Shown piece after piece: positions 23,527-31,426 of a DNA stretch of 64,000 nucleotides. The DNA is taken from contig JBFWMD010000011.1 of assembly GCA_050251775.1 (NCBI GenBank), forward strand, positions 3,414-67,413, given 5' to 3'. This DNA comes from Paucidesulfovibrio sp050251775 (GTDB lineage: Bacteria > Desulfobacterota > Desulfovibrionia > Desulfovibrionales > Desulfovibrionaceae). Both the position numbers and the translations under genes were made by a program. A model generated the notes under the pieces. The model ran no database searches. It was not told the origin of the DNA and saw only the letters and a list, made by a program, of their open reading frames with translations. Positions within the stretch are counted from its first letter, which is position 1. Each line of letters begins with the position of its first letter.

Positions 23527-24926
23527 TGACCGATCGCGAACGCCAGCACATCATCCTCTTCGCCATCACCTCGACCCAATTCGCCGTGCCCTTCATGCTT
23601 TCGGCCGTGGCCGTGGCCCTGCCCGCCATCGGCGCGGAATTCCATTCCGGCGCCGTGGCCCTGAGCCTGGTGGAATCAACCTTCATCGCCACCACGGCCA
23701 TGTTTCTGCTGCCCTTCGGACGCTATGCGGACCTCAAGGGGCACGCCCCCCTGTTCGCCAAGGGACTTTGGAGCTTCTGCGTCACCACCCTGCTGCTCGC
23801 ACTGGCCCCGAACATGCCCATGTTCATCGCGCTGCGCATTGTCCAGGGTGCGGGCGGAGCCATGACCCTGGCCACGGGACTGGCCATGCTCATGAACGCC
23901 TATCCGCGCGAGGAACGGGGCCGGGCCCTGGGCATCGGCACTGCGGGCGTCTATCTGGGCCTTTCCGCCGGACCGTTCCTGGGGGGCATCCTGACCTCGG
24001 CCCTGAGCTGGCGGGCGGTCTTCTTCATGGGCCTGCCCCCGCTTCTGCTGGCCCTGTTCTTTGTGCGACGGCTCAACCGGCTGGAGCATCAAACCCTTGA
24101 TGAACCGTTCGACCTGCCCGGAGCATTGCTCAGCGGCCTGGGCATCGGGCTGATCGTGGGCGGCAGCGCCGCGTTCGCCTTTCTCGCGGGGCGCATCGCC
24201 CTGGGCGCGGGCCTGCTCTGCCTCGGCGGCTTTGTCTGGTGGGAGTCGCGCCACCCCGCGCCCCTGCTGGACATGAAGCTGCTGCGCAACAACCGCCCCT
24301 TTGCTCTGGGCTGCCTTGTACAATACATCAACTACGCGGCCTCGTTCAGCATGACCTTTCTCATGAGCCTCTACCTGCAATGCGGGCGGGGCATCAGCCC
24401 TTACGAGGCGGGCACGGTGCTGGTGATGCAGCCCCTGGTCCAGGCTGCGCTCTCGCCCTTTTGCGGCCGTCTGGCGGACAAATACCCGCCCCACCTCATC
24501 GCCACGGCGGGCATGGCCGTGGTCACGGCGGCCCTGGCCATGGCCGCCGGATTCGACGCCGACACGGGCAACGCCCTCATCTACGCCATGCTCGCTGTCA
24601 TGGGCACGGGCATCGCGCTCTTCGCCTCGCCCAACGCCACCGTGATCATGGGCAGCGTGCCCAGCCGCAACTTCGGGGTGGCTTCGGCCATGACCGGCGG
24701 CATGCGCACCACGGGCATGACCTCAAGCATGGTGCTCGTCTCCCTTGTCCTGACGCACTTTTTGGGCCACGACGCAGTGAGTGTCGAAAACTTCGGGGGA
24801 TATCTCAAGGTGATGCGCCTTTTGCTCACGGGCTTCACCGTGCTCAGCGCCGTTGGCGTGCTGCTCTCGCTCAGGGGGTCCCTGAACCGCAGACCAGCCC
24901 CCAAAAACGGGGAACCCGAGGGTTAG
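23526..24926 (+). CDS. MFS multidrug efflux transporter, DHA2 (14-TMS) type
   Basis: A 466-aa major facilitator with about 14 membrane spans, consistent with the EmrB/QacA drug:H+ antiporter group. Motif A-like sequence FGRYADLKGH follows TM2. The motif-C region reads GTAGVYLGLSAGPFLGG, the antiporter signature, in TM5. A second motif-A-like FCGRLADKYPPH lies in the C-terminal half. ATG 23526 overlaps the marR stop and is preceded by GAGGAGG; a TTG one codon earlier is in frame but unnecessary. The marR-MFS pair indicates inducible export of a toxic organic compound. Confidence 0.92.
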   Translation: MTDRERQHIILFAITSTQFAVPFMLSAVAVALPAIGAEFHSGAVALSLVESTFIATTAMFLLPFGRYADLKGHAPLFAKGLWSFCVTTLLLALAPNMPMFIALRIVQGAGGAMTLATGLAMLMNAYPREERGRALGIGTAGVYLGLSAGPFLGGILTSALSWRAVFFMGLPPLLLALFFVRRLNRLEHQTLDEPFDLPGALLSGLGIGLIVGGSAAFAFLAGRIALGAGLLCLGGFVWWESRHPAPLLDMKLLRNNRPFALGCLVQYINYAASFSMTFLMSLYLQCGRGISPYEAGTVLVMQPLVQAALSPFCGRLADKYPPHLIATAGMAVVTAALAMAAGFDADTGNALIYAMLAVMGTGIALFASPNATVIMGSVPSRNFGVASAMTGGMRTTGMTSSMVLVSLVLTHFLGHDAVSVENFGGYLKVMRLLLTGFTVLSAVGVLLSLRGSLNRRPAPKNGEPEG

Positions 24927-25137
24927 CAGCAGCCCTTGGCGCTCCGGCCCAGCCAGGAGGCTCAGGCAGACGCGCCGAGGTCCTTTTCCGGATCGTATTT
25001 CAAAAGCATGGCTCCTCCTGAAGGCCATTGCGGGACGTTCCCAGCCCATATGTCCGGCGCGGCACAACGGTCAGATCGAATTTCTGAAAACGGGGTTCGA
25101 ATTTTCCGATGTTCTCCGTGCTCCCGACGCGCCCGGT

Positions 25138-25971
25138 TCAGCCTAAGACCGGAGCATCGCAGCCCGTGCGGGTGTCCCAGGAGAGCAGCGCCCAGCGCAC
25201 GGATGGCGGCGTCGGGCGGCAGAGTCCACCGTCGCAGGGCGTCAATGTTTCGGAAAGATACGCCCGCAAACGGCCCTCCTCTTCGGCGCTCATCTCCCTG
25301 AGCATCCAGCGCGCGTCCTCCACTGCGGCGTCGAAATCCGGGTACTGGCTTTTGCGCTCCAGCAAAATGAAACGCACCTCGGCGAAAATGCCCATTTCGC
25401 GCAGGAGGTTGACCACCACCATGTAGTCGGCCCGGGGAAGGCAGGTCCGGCCCACGGCCTCGATCAGGGCGCGGTCGTGGGGACCGTCGCCCACCAGCGT
25501 GGAAAGGAAGACTTTTTTCCGGGCGTAGCGGTGCGCCTTGGCCAGGGCCGCGCGAAGGTCCTCCACGATCAGCGAGCGCGAGCCCAGCACCACGTCATGG
25601 CTTCCCAGTTCCGGCACGTCCCAGGAGGAGGTCCAGCTGCCGTCCGCCACGCGGATGTTCTCCAACCCCACTTCGTCGCAACGCTCCCGCAACAGCGCTC
25701 GCATCCGTTCGGACGGGTCCGCCGCCGTGACCCGGCGCACGATCCGGGCCAGAGGCAAGGCCAGGGTTCCCACGGCGCAGCCCATGTCCAGCACGCTCCA
25801 GTCCGGCTCGGGCCGCATATATTCCAGAAACTGTCTCGAATAGTCGCTGCCCTCGGCGATAAGCTTGAAATCCCCGGCCCGCTTGTCCCAGACCTTGGGG
25901 TCCTCCCCATGGCGATGGGCGGCCTGGGCCGAACGCCAGACTTCGTTCCAGTCCGTTTTCCCTTTCAGCAT
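25138..25971 (-). CDS. Class I SAM-dependent methyltransferase
   Basis: A 277-aa methyltransferase. Motif I is SVLDMGCAVGTLALPLA, followed by the acidic residue in VTAADPSERM and the post-I region DGSWTSSWDVP, then SHDVVLGSRSLIVEDL. The N-terminal 60 residues (WNEVWRSAQAAHRHGEDPKVWDKRAGDF) resemble a group of methanogen and sulfate-reducer methyltransferases annotated only as class I. ATG 25971 is preceded by AGGAG; an upstream in-frame ATG has no binding site. It stands alone, convergent with the efflux gene. The substrate (small molecule or protein) is unknown. Confidence 0.85.
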   Translation of the reverse strand: MLKGKTDWNEVWRSAQAAHRHGEDPKVWDKRAGDFKLIAEGSDYSRQFLEYMRPEPDWSVLDMGCAVGTLALPLARIVRRVTAADPSERMRALLRERCDEVGLENIRVADGSWTSSWDVPELGSHDVVLGSRSLIVEDLRAALAKAHRYARKKVFLSTLVGDGPHDRALIEAVGRTCLPRADYMVVVNLLREMGIFAEVRFILLERKSQYPDFDAAVEDARWMLREMSAEEEGRLRAYLSETLTPCDGGLCRPTPPSVRWALLSWDTRTGCDAPVLG

Positions 25972-26025
25972 ACGCACTCCTGATGTTTGAACGTGGGTGA
26001 ATGGGACCATCAACACCGAAACGGC

Positions 26026-26053
26026 AAAAAAAAGACGGCCCAAGGCCGTCTTT
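26026..26053 (-). terminator. Rho-independent terminator after ssb
   Basis: The 10-bp stem AAAGACGGCC/GGCCGTCTTT with loop CAA is followed on the minus strand by a run of eight T (plus 26026-26033). It lies 38 nt beyond the ssb stop. Confidence 0.9.
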
Positions 26054-26090
26054 CCGCGTCGGGGGGATCTCCCGCCCGAAACGACACGCG

Positions 26091-26606
26091 TCAGAACGGC
26101 ACGTCGTCCATGCCGCTGGCTTCAGAAGGGAACGCCGGACCGAGGTCCTCGTCTTCGTAGCTGGGACCGTTCTGCTGGGACTGCTGGGGCTGCTGGTAGC
26201 CGCCCTGCTGCCGCTGCTGGGGACGCGCCTGCCCCTGGGGGGCTCCCTGGGACGGAGCAGCACCTTCCTGGCGGCTGTCCAGGCCCTGGACGTTGCTGGC
26301 CACGATTTCCGTGGTATAGCGGTCCTGGCCGTTCTGGTCCTGCCACTTGCGGGTCTGGAGCTTGCCCTCCACGAGAACCAGCCGCCCCTTGGAAAGGTAG
26401 TTGCCGCAGAACTCGGCGGTCTGCCTCCAGGCCACAATGCGATGCCATTCGGTGCGCTCCACCTTCTGGCCAGAAGTGCGGTCGCGGTAGCCCTCGTCCG
26501 TGGCCAGGGTGAAGTTGGCCACGGCCTGCCCGCCCTGCGTATAGGAAAGTTTCGGGTCCTGGCCCAGACGGCCGATGAGAAGGACCTTGTTCATGCTGCC
26601 AGCCAT
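26091..26606 (-). CDS. ssb: Single-stranded DNA-binding protein
   Basis: A 171-aa SSB with an N-terminal OB fold (MNKVLLIGRLGQDPKLSYT, ANFTLATDEGYRDR, TEWHRIVAWRQTAEFCGNYL, GKLQTRKWQDQNGQDRYTTE). A Gln/Gly/Pro-rich low-complexity linker (QGQARPQQRQQGGYQQPQQ) precedes the acidic C-terminal tip MDDVPF, which recruits repair and replication enzymes. The canonical tip is DDIPF; the V variant is conservative. It is the last gene before a strong terminator, 41 nt after a small unknown gene on the same strand. Confidence 0.97.
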   Translation of the reverse strand: MAGSMNKVLLIGRLGQDPKLSYTQGGQAVANFTLATDEGYRDRTSGQKVERTEWHRIVAWRQTAEFCGNYLSKGRLVLVEGKLQTRKWQDQNGQDRYTTEIVASNVQGLDSRQEGAAPSQGAPQGQARPQQRQQGGYQQPQQSQQNGPSYEDEDLGPAFPSEASGMDDVPF

Positions 26607-26647
26607 GTATCGTCTCCTTGGAATTTGTTGTCGCTGATCCGGGACGC

Positions 26648-26992
26648 TTACAACTTTTCAGCAGCTTTTTCCAGCTCGGAAAGCGCGTCTTCCAGGTCGT
26701 CGCTGAGTCGGTTGGCCTCGGAGGCCTTCCAGTCGCCCAGGGCGGATTCGAGCCGGGACACGAGTTCCTCCAGGCGTTCGGGGCCGTCCGCAAGGACGGC
26801 CACAGCCTCCCTGGACAGCATGCCCAGACGTTTTTTCTCCGCAAGGGTGCGGCCGAGCTCGAGCACACCGTAGGCCGCGCCGGGAACACGGTCCACGCCC
26901 CAGGCCAGACGACTCAGCCGGGGCCAGATCCGGACCACGCCCGCTTCGTCATACGTGGCGGCGGAAACACGGATCTGCAACAACTTGCCCAT
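26648..26992 (-). CDS. Conserved-looking hypothetical protein (114 aa)
   Basis: A soluble 114-aa protein with an N-terminal alpha/beta part (LLQIRVSAATYDEAGVVRIWPRL) and a C-terminal coiled-coil-like helix rich in Glu, Leu and Ala (ERLEELVSRLESALGDWKA, DLEDALSELEKAAEKL). No known domain was recognised. The ATG is immediately preceded by the stop of the upstream lipoyl-like gene (TGA-ATG, AAGAGG binding site), so the two are co-translated; ssb follows 41 nt later. The operon position suggests a cytoplasmic role, but nothing specific can be assigned. Confidence 0.7.
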   Translation of the reverse strand: MGKLLQIRVSAATYDEAGVVRIWPRLSRLAWGVDRVPGAAYGVLELGRTLAEKKRLGMLSREAVAVLADGPERLEELVSRLESALGDWKASEANRLSDDLEDALSELEKAAEKL

Positions 26993-27643
26993 TCAGACCT
27001 CTTCTTCCCACTCGCTCTGCACTCGGGCCACCACTTCCTGGATCATGGTCAACTGGTCCTCGCGGCAGACGCCGAGCAGGGGCTCGCCCGCGTCCACGTT
27101 GTCCCCGCGATGGAAGTAGACCGCGTAGATCAGGCCGTCCGGGCCGGAATAGGCGAGCGGAGTTTCCCGTTTCATGCGCGAGACGATGAACATTTCCATG
27201 CCGTCGCGCACCTTGACCGAGCGTTTTCCGGAAACCTTGAGCTTCTGGTCCAGCTCGGGCACGAAGTAATACTTGGCCCGCTCCTGGGCCTTGAACAGAT
27301 AGAGCGCCTTCTGAAGGATGAGGTCAATGACCTCCTTGCGCGAGAGGAAATGGCGGATCGTCATCAGCGGGGTTCCCGCCTCCACGAAACGGCCTTCCAG
27401 CTCCGCGCATACGTCCATGATCTCACCGTTTTCGGGCGAGTGCAGCGGCTTTTTGTTGCGTTCGCGGCTCAGCTCCAGCAGAAGCGTTCCGGGTTTCTCC
27501 ATCCATGTGCCGCGCGGAGCCTTGACCTTGTCGCCGTTCTTGAGGCCCGCGAAGGACACCACGCCGGTGTGCGGGGCCTGTATTTCAATGGTCTTGTACG
27601 GGGATGCCTTGATCCCTTCGAGAAGTTCCTTGATGTTCAGCAA
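26993..27643 (-). CDS. Biotin/lipoyl-domain-like protein lacking the attachment lysine motif
   Basis: A 216-aa protein with two segments resembling half-barrels of biotinyl/lipoyl domains: IEIQAPHTGVVSFAGLKNGDKV near residue 20 and LHSPENGEIMDVCAELEGRFVEAGTPLMTI near 67-97. A third, reading YSGPDGLIYAVYFHRGDNVDAGEPLLGV, lies near 165-192. These GxV...G..V.aG..L patterns are those of the fold. The canonical MKM or DKA lysine motif is absent, so it is probably not biotinylated or lipoylated. A helical region (about 100-145) separates the halves. It is the first gene of a unit with the 114-aa unknown and ssb. It may be a structural relative of efflux adaptor or biotin-carrier domains; function unknown. 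Confidence 0.7.
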   Translation of the reverse strand: MLNIKELLEGIKASPYKTIEIQAPHTGVVSFAGLKNGDKVKAPRGTWMEKPGTLLLELSRERNKKPLHSPENGEIMDVCAELEGRFVEAGTPLMTIRHFLSRKEVIDLILQKALYLFKAQERAKYYFVPELDQKLKVSGKRSVKVRDGMEMFIVSRMKRETPLAYSGPDGLIYAVYFHRGDNVDAGEPLLGVCREDQLTMIQEVVARVQSEWEEEV

Positions 27644-27758
27644 CGTTCTGCTCTTCCTTGTTGGGAGTGATCACTTGCCTGCAGGGGGTGAAGGTTTCAT
27701 AGTGGCTCGCCCCTTCCGGGTCAAGACCGGGGAGCGCTGCTCTGGGAGCGGACCAGCG

Positions 27759-28136
27759 CTACCCTTCTGGGCGGGATTTGCGGAGCTGGATGAGCCGCTT
27801 CTGGACTTCGAGAACGAGCTTGTCGAGCTTCAGGGCCTGCTGGCGCTTGAGTTCGCCAAAGGCCAGCCCCACCACACCGCTCTCCAGGGCGCGGACCACG
27901 CTGACCGGAGCCTGGCCCAGGAACAGCTTGCGGTTCAGGTACAGGGAGACCACATAATTTTCCCCGTTGCGGAAGCCGCGCGTCTCGTCCAGAACGGCGA
28001 ATCCCGAGGCGCTGATGTCCTTGATCTCGAAGACCCGCTCGGAGTCGTGAAAACGGACTTCCAGACCCGGAACACGGGTGCGGAAGGCCTGTCGTGCCCG
28101 TTCTTCGCTGTCGCCAAAAGAAATGTCGATCGCCAT
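27759..28136 (-). CDS. PilZ-domain (c-di-GMP-binding) protein downstream of motAB
   Basis: A 125-aa single PilZ domain. The c-di-GMP signature is present: RxxxR at R15-R19 (RQAFR) and DxSxxG in IKDISASGFAVL, followed by the barrel strands VSLYLNRKLFL and GVVGLAFGEL. A C-terminal helix of about 30 residues, rich in Leu, Lys and Gln, could dock onto the motor. Start 28136 has GGGGAG upstream and lies 19 nt after the motB stop, making a motA-motB-pilZ unit. By analogy with YcgR-type brakes it may tune motor output in response to c-di-GMP; this is inferred from position. Confidence 0.85.
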   Translation of the reverse strand: MAIDISFGDSEERARQAFRTRVPGLEVRFHDSERVFEIKDISASGFAVLDETRGFRNGENYVVSLYLNRKLFLGQAPVSVVRALESGVVGLAFGELKRQQALKLDKLVLEVQKRLIQLRKSRPEG

Positions 28137-28155
28137 GCTCCCCCCGGACTGGAAT

Positions 28156-28911
28156 CTACTGGCCCGTGACCCGTTTTTCAAGGATGAATTCGACCCGGCG
28201 ATTTTTGGCCCGGTTTTCCGACGTGGTGTTGGGCACGAGCGGATTGAGCGAGGCCAGCCCCGTGGCGGTCAACCTGCCCGGCTCAATGCCTTGATTCAGC
28301 AGGAACCGGAGCACGTTCACCGCCCGCAGGGCGGAAATTTCCCAGTTATCCTGATAGCGCCCGGCGGTCGGAACCGTGTCGTCCGTGTAGCCGCGAATGT
28401 TGATGACCTGATCCGGATGTTGGGTAAAGAAATCCTTGAGCGTCAGAATGAGCTTCTCGCCGAGCGGGGTCAACGCGACCCGCCCCGGTTCGAAGAACAC
28501 GTCGCCCGGAGCGCGCAGAGTGATCACGCCGTTCTCAAAGGTGGCGGAGACCACGCCCTCGATACCCTTTTCCGTTTGCAGGGCCTTGACCTCGGAAAAA
28601 ACCTTGCGCTGCGACTCCACGATCTGGCGCTGCATGAGCACCTGATCGAGCAGTACACCGGCTTCCTCGTGCGTGATGCGGCTGGTGGCGATCTGCTCCA
28701 TCTGGCCTTGCAGGGCCTTGGTCACGGAGGTGAACGTCTCTGAAAATTTCTCCTTGTCCAGCGTGGACATGGAATAGAGCAGAATGAAAAAGACCAGGAG
28801 CAGCATGGAAAGATCCGCGAACGTGGTCAGCCAGTCGCGATTCTCGTCCTCCTCCATCTCCATGATGTACAGATCGTCCGCTCGGGTCGGACGTTGCGGC
28901 TTCTTGATCAC
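28156..28911 (-). CDS. motB: Flagellar motor stator protein MotB
   Basis: A 251-aa stator subunit anchored to peptidoglycan. It has a short basic N-terminal tail and one transmembrane helix containing the essential proton/sodium-binding Asp (TTFADLSMLLLVFFILLYSM). A plug/linker region follows, then the C-terminal OmpA-like peptidoglycan-binding domain (DVFFEPGRVALTPLGEKL, NIRGYTDDTVP, LRAVNVLRFLL, NRAKNRRVEFI). It is separated from motA by one base. Ion type cannot be decided with certainty from the sequence. Confidence 0.95.
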   Translation of the reverse strand: MIKKPQRPTRADDLYIMEMEEDENRDWLTTFADLSMLLLVFFILLYSMSTLDKEKFSETFTSVTKALQGQMEQIATSRITHEEAGVLLDQVLMQRQIVESQRKVFSEVKALQTEKGIEGVVSATFENGVITLRAPGDVFFEPGRVALTPLGEKLILTLKDFFTQHPDQVINIRGYTDDTVPTAGRYQDNWEISALRAVNVLRFLLNQGIEPGRLTATGLASLNPLVPNTTSENRAKNRRVEFILEKRVTGQ

Positions 28912-28912
28912 A

Positions 28913-29662
28913 TCAAACTCCCCGTTCCTTCGGTCCCAGGAAGGACGAAAGCTTCTCGTAGACGAGCATGGGGTTGTTGTTCTCCAGAATGGACTTGGCG
29001 CCCTCGAAGATGATTTCCAGGTTGAGCTGTTCCTGGAGCGTGCGGGCCTTGAGCTTGGCCTGGATGGGGTTGAAAAGCATGGTCGCCAAGAGCGAACCGT
29101 AGAAGGTGGTCAGGATGGCCACGGCCATGGCCGGCCCCACCGAGGTCGGGTCGTCCAGCCGCGAAAGCATCTGGATCAGACCGATGAGCGTGCCCATCAT
29201 GCCGAAGGACGGAGCAAGGCTCCCCAGGCGCTTGAACACGTCCTGGGCCACTTGGTGGCGGCGGCGCATGGCATTGATCTCGATGCGCAGGGTGTCGTGG
29301 ATCAGCTGCGGATCGGCGTTGTCCGCGATGAGCTGGCAGGATTTCTTGAGCACCACGTTTTCGGTCTGGACGTTTTCCAGGGCCATGAGGCCCTCTCGGC
29401 GGCTGATTTCGGCCACCTTGACCATGATGTTGATCACGTCCCTGGCCTTAACCTTGCGCACGCCAAAGACCTTGAAGCCCGCGTAGAAGGCCTGCACGAT
29501 CTCCTCAAGGGGAAAGGCCACGGTGATGGAGGCCAACGTCCCCCCGATGACGATCATCATGCCCGGCAGGTTGATGAAGACATCCACGGCGCCGCCGATG
29601 AAAATGGCGCCCACCACCAGGGAAAGACCCACAATCAGGCCGAGAAGCGTTGCGATGTCCAT
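28913..29662 (-). CDS. motA: Flagellar motor stator protein MotA
   Basis: A 249-aa four-helix stator subunit that forms the ion channel with MotB. Helices: LLGLIVGLSLVVGAIFIG, LPGMMIVIGGTLASITVAF, LGSLAPSFGMMGTLIGLIQML and GPAMAVAILTTFYGSLLATM. The cytoplasmic loop carries conserved charges that contact FliG (for example the RREGLMALE and EINAMRRRHQ segments). It resembles the PomA/MotA group with a short N-terminus. It is the first gene of the motA-motB-pilZ unit, with a FliA-like -10 element upstream. Confidence 0.95.
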   Translation of the reverse strand: MDIATLLGLIVGLSLVVGAIFIGGAVDVFINLPGMMIVIGGTLASITVAFPLEEIVQAFYAGFKVFGVRKVKARDVINIMVKVAEISRREGLMALENVQTENVVLKKSCQLIADNADPQLIHDTLRIEINAMRRRHQVAQDVFKRLGSLAPSFGMMGTLIGLIQMLSRLDDPTSVGPAMAVAILTTFYGSLLATMLFNPIQAKLKARTLQEQLNLEIIFEGAKSILENNNPMLVYEKLSSFLGPKERGV

Positions 29663-29693
29663 AAACCGAAGCCTATCCTTGTTTCCGTTGCCG

Positions 29694-29702
29694 TGCTATA
29701 CT
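29694..29702 (+). promoter_or_regulatory. Extended -10 promoter of the purine phosphorylase gene
   Basis: TGC followed by TATACT (29697-29702) forms an extended -10 element 62 nt before the pnp start; no good -35 is seen. A hairpin GCGGC-GAA-GCCGC (29708-29720) lies in the leader. Confidence 0.45.
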
Positions 29703-29727
29703 CTTACGCGGCGAAGCCGCATTTGAG

Positions 29728-29754
29728 CTATCGGCCATTTTTTCAGCAAACTCA
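29728..29754 (-). promoter_or_regulatory. Candidate sigma-28 (FliA) promoter of motAB-pilZ
   Basis: The minus strand has GCCGATAG (plus 29728-29735), seven of eight bases of the FliA -10 consensus GCCGATAA. The position 15 nt upstream reads TGAG (29751-29754), a poor match to TAAA, so the call rests on the -10 and on the motility genes downstream. Confidence 0.4.
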
Positions 29755-29764
29755 AGGGATCAGC

Positions 29765-30610
29765 ATGACATTTTTGGACCGCGTTCGTCACGCTAGGACG
29801 TTTATACAGGAAAAAACGGGAATTGCACAACCCGGAACCGTGGCGCTCGTGCTCGGTTCCGGCCTGGGCGAAGCCGAAAATCTGCTGGAAGACGCCAGGG
29901 AGCTGGCGTATGCCGAAATTCCGGGCTTTCCGCGCTCCAGCGTGCCCGGACACGCCTCCCGGCTTCTTTGGGGACGTTGTGGCTCTTGCCCGGTGCTGGC
30001 GCTCTCGGGCCGGTTCCATCTTTACGAGGGCTTTGACGCACAGGAGACCTGCTTCGGGGTGCGCGTGCTCGGCGAGTTGGGCGTGCGCGAGCTGATTCTG
30101 ACCAATGCGGCGGGCGCGCTCAATCCGCAGTTCGACACCGGAACCCTGGTGCTGATCAGCGACCAGATCAATTTCACGGGGCAAAGCCCCCTCAGCGGTC
30201 CGAACCACGACGGCTGGGGTGTGCGCTTTCCGGACATGAGCCGGGTTTACGACGCGGTCTGGCGCGACCGCGCCCTGGAAACAGCCCGAACGCTCGGCAT
30301 CCGCCTGGAGCGCGGGGTCTACGTCCAGGTTCCCGGACCGCAGCTCGAAACCCCGGCGGAAACGCGCATGCTGCGCCGCCTCGGCGCGGACGCAGTGGGC
30401 ATGTCCACGGCCCTGGAGGCCATCTGCGCCCGGCACATGGGCATGCGCGTCCTGGGCATCTCCTGCCTGACGAACAAGAACCTGCCGGACTGCATGGCCG
30501 AGACCAGCCACGCCCAGGTCCTCGAAACGGCGGGCAGGGCTTCGGCGGACCTTGTCCGGCTGCTCGCGGCGCTGCTGGAAAAGGGCACGCCGGACGCGGA
30601 CGGAAGTTGA
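29765..30610 (+). CDS. Purine nucleoside phosphorylase (trimeric, PNP I type)
   Basis: A 281-aa enzyme that splits purine nucleosides with phosphate to free base and ribose-1-phosphate. Signatures: VLGSGLGEAE (phosphate site), SGRFHLYEGF, LTNAAGALNP, the VPGPQLETPAETRM segment and GMSTALEAI, in the order of the trimeric PNP/MTAP family; TNAAG and the late CLTNKNL support PNP over MTAP. ATG 29765 is preceded by AAGGGA. It is divergent from motA. A gene with a FliA promoter follows 76 nt downstream, so transcription through pnp is probably separate from it. Confidence 0.93.
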   Translation: MTFLDRVRHARTFIQEKTGIAQPGTVALVLGSGLGEAENLLEDARELAYAEIPGFPRSSVPGHASRLLWGRCGSCPVLALSGRFHLYEGFDAQETCFGVRVLGELGVRELILTNAAGALNPQFDTGTLVLISDQINFTGQSPLSGPNHDGWGVRFPDMSRVYDAVWRDRALETARTLGIRLERGVYVQVPGPQLETPAETRMLRRLGADAVGMSTALEAICARHMGMRVLGISCLTNKNLPDCMAETSHAQVLETAGRASADLVRLLAALLEKGTPDADGS

Positions 30611-30620
30611 GCGCCGGCGC

Positions 30621-30647
30621 TAAACCGTTCGGAAAAGCCGCCGATAA
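30621..30647 (+). promoter_or_regulatory. Consensus sigma-28 (FliA) promoter
   Basis: TAAA (30621-30624), exactly 15 nt, GCCGATAA (30640-30647): a perfect match to the flagellar sigma-28 consensus, 39 nt before the FlgO-like gene. Confidence 0.85.
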
Positions 30648-30686
30648 GACGACAACGGTTTCCACCCGCAACCCAGAGATCAATCC

Positions 30687-31355
30687 ATGAGGAACTGTGC
30701 ATACCTGCTGCTGATCGTGGCCCTGGCCTGTCTGGCCGGGTGCTCCTGGAGCAAGGTCAAGCGCGACTACGACAAAGCCGCCGATTTCGTCTTCGACATC
30801 GGCCCCACCTCCAAGCCCCTCAGCGAGGAGGACGAGACGCCGATCATCAGCCTGAACTACGAGGCCGCGGACGAACTGGCCTCGGACCTGGGCAACGATC
30901 TGGACCGGGAATCCCCCATCCGGGTCTTTCCCTTTGTGAACGTCTCCTGGAAGGCCGACCCCTCCCCCTTTGGCCGCGCCGTGGCCGAGCAGGTGGCCGC
31001 GCGGCTGGCCCAACGCGACTTCAACGTGATCATGGCCTCTTCCGAACCGCAAAAGACGCCCGCTCCTGCTCCGGATCCGACCCCAAATCCGGGCGAAGCC
31101 AATGCCACGGCCGCGGACTTTCTCAGCACGCTGGGCAAGTCCGCCTACCCCCAAACCCAGGCCGAGATGAACGGCAACTATCTCATCGGCGCGGACGTGA
31201 TCTATCTTTCCGCCAGCGTCACGGACAGCGCCAGCGGCGCGGTGTTTTCCGGCTGGCAGTGGACCCTGCCCGTGAACAAGAACACCATGACCCTGCTGCC
31301 GCAGCTGCGCAACGTCAACGAGGGGTTGACCCCCACGGTCCAGCGACAATTCTGA
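30687..31355 (+). CDS. FlgO-like outer-membrane lipoprotein
   Basis: A 222-aa lipoprotein: signal peptide ending in LACLAGCSW (Cys at position 19), then a FlgO-type domain. Recognisable parts are SLNYEAADELASDL, IRVFPFVNVSWKADPSPFGR, AVAEQVAARLAQRDFNVIMA and GADVIYLSASVTDSASGAVF, which follow the order of FlgO/TolB-N-like proteins. A Pro-rich insertion (about residues 125-145) interrupts the domain. FlgO of Vibrio is an outer-membrane lipoprotein needed for normal motility. The perfect FliA promoter upstream supports a flagellar role. A strong terminator follows directly, so it is monocistronic. Confidence 0.8.
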   Translation: MRNCAYLLLIVALACLAGCSWSKVKRDYDKAADFVFDIGPTSKPLSEEDETPIISLNYEAADELASDLGNDLDRESPIRVFPFVNVSWKADPSPFGRAVAEQVAARLAQRDFNVIMASSEPQKTPAPAPDPTPNPGEANATAADFLSTLGKSAYPQTQAEMNGNYLIGADVIYLSASVTDSASGAVFSGWQWTLPVNKNTMTLLPQLRNVNEGLTPTVQRQF

Positions 31356-31371
31356 GCGCCTCAGCCAAAGG

Positions 31372-31399
31372 AAAACCGCCCTTTCGGGCGGTTTTTTTT
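31372..31399. terminator. Bidirectional Rho-independent terminator
   Basis: The stem AAAACCGCCC/GGGCGGTTTT with loop TTTC is followed by T to 31399 on plus and by four T on minus. It lies between the convergent flgO-like and korC genes. Confidence 0.92.
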
Positions 31400-31426
31400 G
31401 GCGTTTCAACCGGAAATCGCAAGGGC

